A stretch of 64,000 nucleotides of DNA from the NCBI GenBank assembly GCA_900239685.1, contig OENT01000177.1:107934-171933 (forward strand), in the 5' to 3' direction. Position 1 is the first letter of the stretch; every line of letters begins with the position of its first letter. Shown in pieces: positions 41,387-53,570 of the stretch. Both the position numbers and the translations under genes were made by a program. The notes beneath the pieces are model-generated. The model was not told the origin of the DNA and did no database searches. It worked only from the letters and a program-made list of their open reading frames with translations. Source of the stretch: Rotaria macrura. Taxonomy: Eukaryota; Rotifera; Eurotatoria; Philodinida; Philodinidae.

Positions 41387-44300
41387 TTAAATACTGTATT
41401 CTCTCGATGCTGAACTAACAGTCGATGACGATGTTGTCGATGAATGATTAGGATAGATCATATTGGATGTAGTAAGAGAAAGAACTGCTGTTGTTGGTGG
41501 CGGTGGTGGTGGCACATCAATTGAATCATACGTCAAATAAGTTGACTGTAAATCTGGTATTGGTCTTCTTGTCAAAGCTTGTACAGTTTTCTTCAAACTA
41601 TAATGATTCGATGATGATATTGCAGTTGAATGAAATGTTTTCAAATGATTCGGCTGCTGTTGAATATTATCATCAACATTACTAATCGATTGATGAATAC
41701 CTACAAGAACAACAGTTGCTGATTTATTGTTCGATGATGATTGATGCCGCTGTGTTGGTACAGCATAGTCAACACTTGTTGAACTCAAACTTGAAGAACG
41801 ATGTTGTGCTGTCAGAAGTGGACGGGCAACACCATGTGCACTCGAACTTGATCGAGATAGATCATTACTTCCATAGCAACTATCTTCTGAACTTCCACCG
41901 CCGGCCGAACGTTTTATTTCATCATAAGCTTCCGCATGATGATGCCCATTTAATTTCTAAATAAAAAACAAATACCATATAGAACCGATGTTGGCATTAT
42001 ATACGATCTATGCTCTACGTCATCATGTACTGATGCTATTTTAATTTGATTAGTTTCAACATGTCAGCAATGTATTTTATTAACACCTGTCTATTCTTAA
42101 CAATTTATTTCTCGGATGTGCAACAATGAATATTGACTTAATAAAAAATAAAACAATTCAAATGACATAACCAACAAGAAAAAAAAACTAAACAATCATG
42201 ATCCAGTGAATTTTCGTTCACATTGATGATTATTTGTTTTAAATGTTAAATAGTAGTCTAACCTTTTGATAGAATGTGTCTCAATATATAGAAATGTATG
42301 TATGTATATTCGGATTAAAATGACGATCTTCACACATGGATAGATTAAAAGGACACAAAAGATGACCTTTTGAACAAATTAAATGGCATGATATAACATA
42401 CCTTAGTTGTACTTGCCATCGTCGTTGCTGTTGTTGTCGTTGTCATTAAAAGTTTATCAGCATCACTCGATTGAAGTAATTCACATGGTTGTTTCAATGA
42501 TGATCGATTTAAATGTCTGCAACGTTTTTGTTTACAACAGAAAGCTATTAAAATTCCCATTGTAATACTAAATACTAATGTGAGAATCGTTGATATAATA
42601 ACAACAAGAATTATTTCACGTGTTAACATTGTTTCATATTCAAATGAATAGTCTTTTTGTGAAATTTTATTTAATAATTGTTTCGAATCTAATGATGTTG
42701 TATAATATAATTTATTGATATATTCTCCAACTTTAATATTAATATTTACTGTTGAACATTTAGGATTGAACTCATTTTGATCACATACTTTTATGCTTAA
42801 CCGATGATGACCTTGAGGTAAATTATTTGACTGTGCATAAATGGTACCATTTAATGAATTTATTTGAAAATATTCATTTTGATTGCCATCAATAATTGTA
42901 TGAGTTATATTTCCATTCATACCAGAATCAAGATCACGTGCCATAACTGTTGTTATTGTAATTAATTTTGTTTCACTGACTTCCAGTAATTCACTTGGAA
43001 TATAAACGGCTGATAGTGGTTCAATAATTGGTATATTATCATTAATGTCAATTAATTCTATAGTTATTGTTACACGATCAGAATGAAGGTAATCATTATC
43101 TTTTGCAATAACATATAAACGATGTATTGGATGATTTTCATAATCAAGTGATGCTTTTGTACGTAGTTGACCATTCAATAAATCAATTTCAAATACATCT
43201 TGATCATCCAAACATGTTAGTTCATAATGTATGGTTGTATTTGTATCAAGATCTATTGCTTTTATTTGACCAATTAATGTACCAATAGGTATGTTTTCTA
43301 ATATACGAAATGAATATGAATCTTGTTGAAATTTTGGTTTATTATCATTTAAATCTTTTATATATACTGTAAATGAATGTAAAGTTTCAAGATGTTTAGG
43401 ATTCGTACCATGATCACTGATATTTAATATTAAATCATATTTTGATTGAATTTCATAATCAAATGAAATATTTTTTCCAACAGATAGTATTCCAGTTTTA
43501 TGATCAATATCAAAAAATTGAGAATTATTCGAAGATACAAGAGAATAACTTAATAGACTATTCAATGTATTTGGTGCATCGAAATCTTGTGCATGAAATT
43601 TTATTAGTTGAATATTAGGTGCATTGTTTTCATTGAGATTTATTGGAGTTGAGTAGGGATCAAGTAATGGTGGTGAATCATTTATATCGAGTAGAACAAT
43701 GATTATATCTTTTTGTGTAATTAGTGAAGGTCCACTACCTATAAATAAAGAAAATTCAATTACAAAACAAAGCTATTAGGAAAATCCCTGCGGGATTGAA
43801 CTATGCAATACATTGTTGATGTTATTGCGAATCATAATGAGATCTATTTTTGAACATATTTTCTATGAACATTTCTTCACTTAGTCCTCGAGACATGAAG
43901 CAAAAGGAAGACGAAATGAAAATGTTATTGATACATGTTTGGTAATGCCAAGAGAACGAAGGGAATGAGGGCTGACAGAAATGTTATTAAGGTGTCTACA
44001 ACGATTTATTGATCCCACCGGGTTCGAATCAAAAAAATTTTAGATCGCCAATAGGGTTTAAGATTATCCACCGGCTAAAATGCAAATCTCTATTCTGTCT
44101 AATTCAACAATATTCAGACGTAGATTATGTTTCATAAAAGTCAAACCTTGATCTCGAGCTTCAAATGTCAAACGATATTGTTCTTGTTGTTCTCGATCAA
44201 GTCTTCCAATAATCGATAAACTATACAAATCATTATATTGTTCATTTAGTTGAAATAAATTTGTATGTGTTAATAATTTTAATTGTATTTTATCATTGAT

Positions 44301-45464
44301 TGAATCTTTGTCACTAACACTTAAATGAAATAAACGTGTATTAATTGCTTGTTCTTCTTCTATGTAATACAGATGTTTACGCGGATCGATTTTATTTGAA
44401 TCGATATCTGGCAAAATAAAATCAATATCAGGTGAACAATCATTAACATCAAGTACATCGATTTGAACTTGTGCATATACATTAATTGCATCAGGTCCGT
44501 TATCACGTGCACGAACATTAAAACGATAGCTTGTTTCTTGTTCATAATCTAATGAATGAAGTAATTTAATATTACCAGTTGTTATATTTATTTCGAATGG
44601 AAATATTGATAATGCTTCATTGGTTATAATTGTATAATTAATTAAAGAATTTAAACCATCATCATTATCGTAAGCATATACATGAAGAATATCTGTACCG
44701 ATAGGAGTGTTTTCTGGTATTTTAATATAGTATTGTTCATGCTCAAATTTAGGTACATTATCATTTGAATCAAGAATATGTATATCAAGTAATAGTTGTC
44801 CTGTTAGTTCGCCGTCACTAGCTAGAATTTTCATTTTATATAAATTTCGTTTTTCACGATCGAGCGATTTTAATAAACGTAGACCAAGTTGATTTTTAGT
44901 ATGTAAATTAACAATAGAAAATGTTTGAATTAGGTCACTATCATTCGACTCATTAAATGATACAATACGATATTCAATATGATCTTGATAATCAAGATCA
45001 GTTGCTGATGGAAATGATGATATATAGCCAATATCGGTATTTTCTGATAATCGAATATGAAATGTTGATACTGGAAATATTGGTTGATTATCATTCATAT
45101 TTATAATGGTTATATCTAATGATAATATATCGATAGACTGCGATGATGCTATTATTTCTAATGTTAATATACATCGTTCACAATTACATATATGGGTTTG
45201 GCATAGTTCTTCACGATCAATCATACGTTTTATAGATATACGTCCTGTTAAGGAGTCAATAATAAAAAATGAATTATGCGGACTTGAATCGGAGAGAAAC
45301 GAAAATTTGTATAGATGTGGTGATGACGAATAAATACGACTCAAGTCATAGATCGATGTTCCAATGGAACTTTGTTCATTTAGCGATATCGGTGTTAATC
45401 GTTGAATTGCTGTATAGATTGGTTTAAGAACAACGAGATATAGTAAAAATTGAATAACATACAT
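41387..45464 (-). CDS. Protocadherin-like cell adhesion protein, seven cadherin repeats
   Basis: Three exons, 45464-44147, 43738-42402 and 41956-41387, all in phase, give 1074 residues. A signal peptide-like leader (residues 1-20) is followed by seven cadherin repeats. Calcium-binding linkers are visible as NMNDNQP, DSNDNVP, DVNDCSP, DINDSPP, DLNDNKP and DINDNIP, with LDREK, LDYEQ, LDREQ and LDYEN motifs inside the repeats. The last repeat ends with a Cys pair and no linker, as in membrane-proximal repeats. One transmembrane helix lies at about 814-840, followed by Cys and basic residues. The cytoplasmic tail (about 230 residues) is rich in Ser, Thr and His and has a run of six prolines; I see no catenin-binding motif. 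It would mediate calcium-dependent cell contact at the plasma membrane. Odd points: NDCS replaces NDN in one linker, and the exon 1 donor is a weak GTTTGA. Confidence 0.92.
43739..44146 (-). other. Intron 1 of protocadherin
   Basis: 408 nt, splitting a Gly codon inside the fourth cadherin repeat. The donor GTTTGA is weak, but the join restores ARDQGSGPSL, as expected for this fold. If unspliced, the frame runs on to a stop at 44064. Confidence 0.75.
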
Positions 45465-48400
45465 TGTACTATACTAAATCTAGGTAAAGTAAAAAGAATG
45501 AATGAACAACGACACAGCTTCACATGATTAATCCCTATTCTAATGAGTTAAGACCTGAACAAAGATCAACCTAGAGAGTTAGTTGATGCTAACAAAAAAA
45601 GAAGCTGACTGTGCCCCGAGAGAAAAGAGAACAACTGAATTGTATACACTTTTTTTGGTGTTAAAGAGAAAGAAAGAAAAAATGAAGAAGCAGAAGAAGA
45701 AAGAGACGAAAGAAAGAAAGAAAGAAAGACACTACAGGGAGAGATAACATGGATGTGCATATGAGCACAAATTCACTGAGGGTGTGTTTGTGATTAGAGA
45801 TTTTAATGAACAACTTGGTCACGCACCAATTTCTTTTTGCTTCGGACTATTTTCTGATGCTGCTCAGTGAGATTGTATCAGTACGACGTATATGTATATA
45901 TATATATATACATATGTATCTATATTATACGTTTATAAAAATCGATCGATGAGCGCTCCACCCAATTTTCGAATTAATGACCGATCGCCTACAAGTGTGA
46001 ATATTCATCAACAATAGTGATGTCTTGTTTTGTCTCTGTTATTTGGCGCTTGTAAACAAGTAGAAGAACAAAGATGAATAAAAAAACTCAACGAAGATGA
46101 TGAATGTCTATGTGTATATATACAAGCTTGTATACGACTACAAAGTGACTTCCTTTCCGGAAGACTGAATGCATGCGTATGAGAATCCCCTGGTATAACT
46201 GTTTTTTTTATGTTTGCATGCATTTTTTCTCTGACGATAGAGCAAGGATTACTATTCTGCTTTTGTTCTTGATGATCATGATGATGATATAGTCATGATT
46301 GATTTTTATGTTGCCGACAAACGTTAATGGTGACAAATGAAACGTCAAACAATGTTAAACTCAGCACATCGACAACAATGAGTTTGAAATAGGATCAAAT
46401 TATCAATGGTATCGATCTAATGAAAAAAACTTCTGATAGACAAACAGTTTCAACTAGTTTATACACACACACACATATATATATATATATGTATATATAT
46501 ACGAATAAAGATAGATATACGTTGAGTGATTATGCAAACGATTTATTTATTAGAAAACGACAGACGACAATGTTATAAGTATATACGTGAAAGAAACGTA
46601 TAATGACCAAGGATAACATACGCGCTCCTCTAATTACCCAAGTAAGTCAATGTCGACACAATGAGATTTGCCTGTTCAATGATGTCAACGGGTTTGTCTT
46701 TTTACTCTTTTTTTTTCAATATATGACATACAGAAGATTTATATATTCACACGAACAATGCAACTGCTATCGCTTATCGCTTGATTAAGAATATGTGATG
46801 TGTTCATCTAGATTCACATGCACACGCAAATTCGATCTTGTCTAGGCGAGATGGTGACGTTCAAATTATTAATTTTAGGTTCTACATATGCACTAGATAC
46901 ATACACGCTCCCACAGGTCGAATTTAGGTTCAGGGACAATGTAACGCATACAGATATATACATACATATATATCTCAATATACATTTACATTGAGAATGA
47001 ATTATTTCACTTTCACACGAGATACATCTTTCACGCCTAATTAACGCATACACGAGCAGCGAACAACACGCGACTACGAACCAAATGCTGACCTTGTATA
47101 TGCATAGACATATACAAACCTCTTTTACCAAACTGAATAAGTGGCTATTGAAAGACAGAAAATGAATATTGATGATGATGATTATGATGGTGATGACTAA
47201 GTATGTTTACCCAAAAAAACACCCTATAAATCGATCAAAGACCGATTCAATTCCAATTAGGCGGCTGCTGCCTAGTTGGTCAGTAACGCCGCCCATCTCT
47301 CTCTCCCTGAATGTTCTACACAGGGATGGATCATTATTTTCGACTTGACTAATGCTTGCACGCGTGCACTTTCGGATGACAAAATCCGTATGTGCACATA
47401 CCGACGAAATACAATAATAATGATCGACGGCAATTGTTGAGTCGGAGTTCAAATAAGCAGAAGAAGACGAGACGAGTGAGTAAGTAAGTGAGACTTCCGG
47501 TTGAACGGTCCAGCTGTATCCGATAACACACGCCTACTTCGATTCGGATAAGAAAAAAAAATATGAAGAGATTTTGCTAGACTATTTATATGTATATGTA
47601 TATAACTATAAAAATGACCCTAGGATACAGTTTGATCTTGACCTGATTATCAGTCTATTTCATCTATTCTTTTGTTTCTCTGTTTTAACAAAAACAAAAA
47701 CAAACAAACAAACTAAAATAAATTGAACAAGTATTCGATTGATTTAAATTATGCTATTTCATCTTACAAGTATATGAAATACTCATTCAACATTTGACCA
47801 CACACAAAAGAGAATGCCGACCTATATTGATATCATCGGTGTGAGCGTGTGGGCTGTGCTTTGATAGACAGCAGCTGCCTATCGAACAACAGACCGTATA
47901 CTAGTTTTAAGGTCATCTCCACTAAAGCAATGGCTACTAAAGGAACAATTATAATGATCATTAATCTATTTATTAAAAAAACTATATTACACAAGAAACA
48001 AAGAAGAAGAATGAATGAAAATCTTACTTACACACTATTATCCCATCATGTAAATGCCTTCTGACAGAGACATTCCAATTTTTTTCTTCTTCTTTTTGCT
48101 TGTCTTTCCCTCGATTATTATTTTTTTTCTTATAAGATTATGCAGCGAGTTTGAAACAAATGCAGCTGCCGGTGGCGGATGCCAAAGAAAGGACAAGAGC
48201 AAGCGAGAATATGGGAACCATAAAAAAATGCGCTGGTTCTGACTCGTTTATTAATTCGACATTGAATTAACTTCTATATTTCACTTGTATGAATGTGTAT
48301 GTGTGTGCATACGGTCTATATTGTCAATGGAACAGAGACAACGTGCGGAAAAGACAATGAAATAACAAGGACAATAAAGGCGATCGGCTAATCTTGTTGT

Positions 48401-49655
48401 ATGAACGATCGGCAATTACATTCGTTCCTTCTTCCTTCTTCTGTACTTGTTTTATAGAATTCGAATGACGTGTGTCTCATTTCAATTTTCTTTTCGTTGA
48501 CAATTATTCTCATATGTATATTCGAACAGGTACTACTATATTGAAAGTGTACGAATCAGACATCAGTTACGAAGGTCAAGTGAATAGGACAGAGCAGAAC
48601 TATAACCTTTTGGGTCAGCGCGTCGTTTGTCAATACATATGCGAATGTATGTATATATATATATATATGTGTGTGTGTATTGACTTTGAATCACAGTATG
48701 AAGTGAAGTACAAATTGAAGTGGACCCGTTCGAGAGAATGAGAAGGAAAGAGAGACAAAGGCGAGTGAATGAACGAAAAACAAATTTGATGAAGCTGGTT
48801 ATTCATTTTGTTATTATCTGAAGCTCATTCACATTGAAACAAGGCCATTGAAATAAAAATAAAAATAAACGTGACATTGAAGCCTCATAAGTTTATCTTT
48901 CATTAAGATTTAAAGCTAAATGCTTTTCGAAGAAGAGACACAGCAAATAACAATAGCAAAAAAGAAACATAATCATTATGTGACATGAGAGGATTATGAT
49001 GGCTGTAATTTCGATCTTTCTAATTGTCTTCGTGGTTTTTTCTTCTATAGATATGTGTCTATCTTATGGTACTTCTATATCAATGCGCAGGTGTCGCACA
49101 CAAAATAGCTGTTCTAATATTAGACCATGGACAATAAAATACATGAACAGATTGTCTCTTAGCTTTTCTTTTAGGTTGATTTTTTTCAACAAATTGATAA
49201 TATTAGTTGTTCGGTACATCCGAGTGAGTTGTTCCGGTTGGATGAGAGTCATCATAAATATAGAGGTATGATTAGTAAATAGGAAGAACTAATGCAGTGG
49301 CTGACGTCTGCTATATTGTTCTTTCTTTGTTAAGGGAGATGGCGATGAAGCGAAAAGGAAATGACTAGCATATATACTGCCTTCATTGTATGTTTCATAT
49401 CCTTTAAGCTTACTGATTGACAATGGCGATTGAGCTACAGAAGTTTCCTACATAGCAATAGTGATGAGTGACATGACATGTTTCTATACAACCAACTGTT
49501 CACAGATGCATAATTTAGTAACGGAATATTCCATTTAAGATGTCATTGTGTACATATTATCATTAATCTTAATTAGATTTTGTTAGCTCTACATATGTAT
49601 AGAACGAAAGAGACAAGCAGTGTCACTGATGTTATGTGACAGAACGATGAAAAAG
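45465..49655. other. 5' flank of protocadherin, non-coding
   Basis: 4.2 kb without a supported gene. It contains purine-rich tracts at about 45655-45745 and several TA or AC microsatellites. A 91-codon open frame on the plus strand (48996-49271) starts with a signal-peptide-like stretch and has a few Cys residues, but nothing else supports it. Upstream exons or promoters of the protocadherin could lie here. Confidence 0.45.
46463..46501. repeat. Compound (AC)n(TA)n microsatellite
   Basis: An AC run passes directly into a TA run with one G interruption. Confidence 0.8.
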
Positions 49656-49729
49656 TGACCTTCGCGGGAATCGAACCCGCACCTCCTGCTATCCGGGCAG
49701 TTGTCCTAAGCCAATTAGACTAGAAGGCG
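49656..49729 (-). tRNA. tRNA-like Pol III gene, anticodon loop atypical
   Basis: 74 nt on the minus strand. The A box (TAGTCTAATTGG) and B box (GGTTCGATTCC) match the Pol III consensus, the T stem GCGGG/CCCGC is perfect, and five T residues follow within two bases of the discriminator (terminator at 49650-49654). The acceptor stem pairs at six of seven positions, one of them G-T; the first pair is C-C. The anticodon arm pairs CTGC/GCAG around the loop CCGGATA. In the normal register this gives anticodon GGA with C at position 33, where U is almost universal, and there is no long variable arm as in tRNA-Ser. A one-base shift would read CCG. It may be a tRNA pseudogene, a tRNA-derived RNA or an unusual functional tRNA; the identity is left open. 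Confidence 0.7.
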
Positions 49730-49967
49730 CATCTCAATCATCGTTTAGCGTTAGTGTGATCCAACACTGACGCTAACAGATTTTCGTCAAGATTTTATTT
49801 TCTTACTATTTAACAGATGATCACTGTATATATAAAAAATATTGATTTTTCTCGTATTTTGGAAAACATATTGTGCGATGTAGAAGAATAGACAATCGAA
49901 TATTGACGCTATGTCAATAGAATAGATGTTGTTTTTTCTTCGAGAATATACGTGATGAATTGAGTTA

Positions 49968-50405
49968 ATGACGATGCATGTTCGTTGTAGATCGAACGAG
50001 AAAGAAGAAGTAGAAAATGTCGATCGAAATGACGGACATTCGACCTCGATGAAGACAACGGACAGATATACGCAGATAACAAGTCATCTTAGAGAAGCTT
50101 CCGGTGATCGTCTTATGACTACTATCGTATATACTCAATATTCATCATCTTCTCAATTCAGTTCCGCTCAACGAACTCAATTAGAAGCATGCATTGCGCA
50201 TCTCAAATGGTCATCATTCTCTTTTCGAGAGTCTCTCGCTTACCACTTGGCTGTGTCGGCTATCAGCCAAGCAAGGCTAAGTGGTCAATATTCTCTCTTA
50301 TTCCTTTTCCGCTTGCTACCTCGTAATTTCCTGTCCTATCCTTTAGTGCTAGAAGCACTTGTCAATCGCTCACTTACTTCGATCATATATAACCTTCGAC
50401 ATTGA
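49968..50405 (+). CDS. Hypothetical ORF, 145 codons, may be non-coding
   Basis: An open frame with an ATG at 49968, starting 240 bases from the tRNA-like gene. It is polar and Glu/Asp/Arg-rich at the start and more hydrophobic near residues 100-130. No domain recognised. Three hairpins fall in its second half (50226-50238, 50242-50285, 50345-50359), so the region could be a structured RNA or UTR rather than a protein gene. Confidence 0.2.
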   Translation: MTMHVRCRSNEKEEVENVDRNDGHSTSMKTTDRYTQITSHLREASGDRLMTTIVYTQYSSSSQFSSAQRTQLEACIAHLKWSSFSFRESLAYHLAVSAISQARLSGQYSLLFLFRLLPRNFLSYPLVLEALVNRSLTSIIYNLRH

Positions 50406-51940
50406 ATAGCATTGATTTTTTCTTTTAAATCTAATTCACTTTATTCTTATCAAAACATATGTGGATTTATATGCCCTCCCACACTTGACTATGTACGATA
50501 TGTAATTTAATTCAACTCTAGCCATCATGAAACATTCATGCATATGCATGGTTCTCATACTGTTGATTGATGTTTTCAAATCAAACGTATATATATATAT
50601 ATATACATATAGATATATATGCGAGTGTATGTGTAATATCGATACAACTTATTCAATGTCAACCCCTATTCAATGAGTCTCATGAGAAAAGAATTAACAA
50701 TCACATATGTTGTCTTACCTTTGTTTTTTCTATTGATAGAAGCAGTGAAATAACATGTAAGATGACGATGATGATACTGATACTGATGATCAGACACACC
50801 GCCCAAAGTGGCATAGTTCAATCAATGCTCCTATCATTACTAATACGGTTGTCCAGATATGCATTACTCTTCCTCCTTTTGCGACCACCGTATGTTCACT
50901 ATCATAACTCTGACATTTTTCTGTTCCTCTTTTCTCTTCCTTTTCCTTACACCGACTACACACACCATCCTGTGCGTGCGCGAAGGGAAGTGCGATTTTA
51001 ATGAATTCTCCCCGTTTTTCTTTTCGCTTTCTTCTCCTCTCCAATGTCCAACACATAGAATACGCACAAATTCTCATTTCCTGTTGAGTATATGAGAGAG
51101 AGAGCGACATAGAATGAAGACTTCTTCAATGCTCTATCCTATATATATATATAATACAGGAATAATGAAAAACTATGAACAACATGGAAAGAAAGAGACC
51201 CAAAGAGGCATCATCAATAGAAACGGTGATGAGTGAAGAGAGCATCATAATCTAATAGAGAGTAAAGAGGAAGCAAGAGAGAAAACATGGGAACGCCAAA
51301 ATGATTACCGTTAATCGATCAAACTCAGAAAGAAGTCGACAACACGAATTCTCATCTAGGTTAATAACATCACGTCGTCCAGATATCATTCTCATATGAA
51401 ATGACGCAACGAGTAGATGTATTTTATGAAAAAACGTTGTCAGTCTCGTATAGTGTTCTCGTATCTCAATCAATGGAGAATTAAGTGACATGGTAGCGGA
51501 GAAAACTAACTTACCCTTAAGAATCATTACTGTTGATTTTATTTTTAATAAAAAATCATCGAGCCGTCTTAATAGACTATCAAATAGTTTCGATGTATTT
51601 ACTATGCATCTAATGGCATGAATATGGTCATCATAAGAATAGACTAAGGCATTACGAATGAAAGAAAAACTAGAAACTGAACAGAATTCGAAATAGAGTC
51701 ATTAGAAGAACAACTGACCTTGTTGTACAATAGTCTATGAACCGACGCATCATTCATGAAAGAAAAACGAGCGATAAATTATGATATTTATCATCTTCAT
51801 TACTTTTTTCTGCCTAAGACACATGTATACATACATGCGCAATCATTGACCAATAATGACCTTTATGTATGACGATTTGTTAGTTGTGTTTTTATTTAGA
51901 TATGAAGGAAAAAATTAATCGTACAACATGATCAAATAAT

Positions 51941-51968
51941 CATAATAATAATAATAATAATAATAATA
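51941..51968. repeat. (TAA)9 microsatellite
   Basis: Nine TAA units in a row with no interruption. Confidence 0.85.
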
Positions 51969-53534
51969 GCTTATTACACTTCATTATTAGCTTACCAAGT
52001 GACCATATATTTATATATAATGAAATTCACTAGAAAGAAATTGAATGACCAACATGATGCATTTCAGTGTGCCAATGTAATCAACAAGATGAGTGTAATG
52101 TAACACAGAGACTGACATAAAGAGAGAGACAGAGACAGAGACAGAGAAGGAGCGTAGAGAGTATTTTCAAGCTGTGAAAAACTGAATTATTGATACATGT
52201 TGAATAGTCTATAATTTTCTTCTTGAAGAAATGACGACAAATAATTTCCTAATGTAATGATCTAGTATCCTCACGAGAATCATTCTAAAATATTTATTTT
52301 TCAACTTGATAAAAGCCAAGAAGAAGAAGAAAAGAGAATTTAACTGTCAATGATGGATATTCAAATTCTCTTGTGGATTTTCATACGTCTAAATCAAGGA
52401 AATAATATGTTGATATCATGTTAACCCCAAGTGTGTGTGTTTCTATGTGAATAGCTATCACTCTTTTTTTATCTCTCCTTCAAGAAACCCGTCAAATAAC
52501 ATGCTCATTCGTGTATATGGTACAACTAAAGACAACAAATCTAAGAAGTTCTATACATGTCAAGGTTTTTCTTTCTATATAAATCTACTTAAAGACATTG
52601 ATGACATGAAAAGATCATCGTATGCGATGAAATATAAAAGGAGCTGAAGTGTTTATACCTTTCAATCCATAGAAGTCTAAGCTAATATCTATGGATTGTG
52701 ATCAAACGGAATGTGCCGACTGACAATGTGCTCTTTTGCATAATAAGATCTGGCGATGCAACAGCTTATCCACTAATTAGTGGTTATCTGTAACTGTAGA
52801 GTTGTATTCAGTAATTTGCGCTTCACTGCTTCTCGATCACATGCTGAATTAGATTCGAATATAGCTTAGATATATGTATGTATATAAATGTATATATATA
52901 TATATATATGTACACTATTGATTATTACACATTTAACAGCTATTACATCATTTCTATTTTTTATTGTTCAATCATCATCATCATCATCGTCATCGACTTG
53001 CGTTCAGTGGCAACGAACGCTTCACACTACATAGAGAATGCAAAAAAAGAGAAATTGAATGAGAGAACACATTGACAGTTTTCTTTATGATTATAATAAT
53101 TAAACAGATCAACACTTTCTCTTTTGCATACATAGCATATACATGAGTGTCAATCGTAGAATAAGACGTTGTCAGGAACATATATACATATATATGATAG
53201 TCACAACTTATTTTGAATTCATAACGTACGATATACATTCGATATATGACTTACATAAGTTGTTGATGTAATGTTGATGTTATTGGGAAGAAAGTTATAT
53301 GAAAATATATTAAAGTCATATGTATGCATACAACATACACGCATATTCATCGATATTCGTTCGATACTATTCAAAAAAGAAAAAGAATCACTGACATCGA
53401 TGTTTCTCTTAAGAATATTCACTTTTGTAAAACTTCAAGAAAAAAAACTGTCTTATATGATCGACAGCGAGTAACATAGACAAGAATATGAGTGTAATAA
53501 AGATAAAAGTTAAAATCAATTGATTTTTGAACGG

Positions 53535-53537
<3 letters not shown>

Positions 53538-53566
<29 letters not shown>
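53538..53566. repeat. (TA)14 microsatellite
   Basis: The longest uninterrupted TA run in the window. Confidence 0.85.

Positions 53567-53570
<4 letters not shown>

Noticed and set aside
43785-44030. Two B-box-like words (GTTCAATCCC on minus, GGGTTCGAATC on plus) in protocadherin intron 1
   Set aside because: No A box or tRNA fold accompanies either one. They may be chance or remnants of a tRNA-derived element.
50567-51001. 144-codon open frame
   Set aside because: It runs through a TA microsatellite and pyrimidine-rich DNA. No domain is seen.
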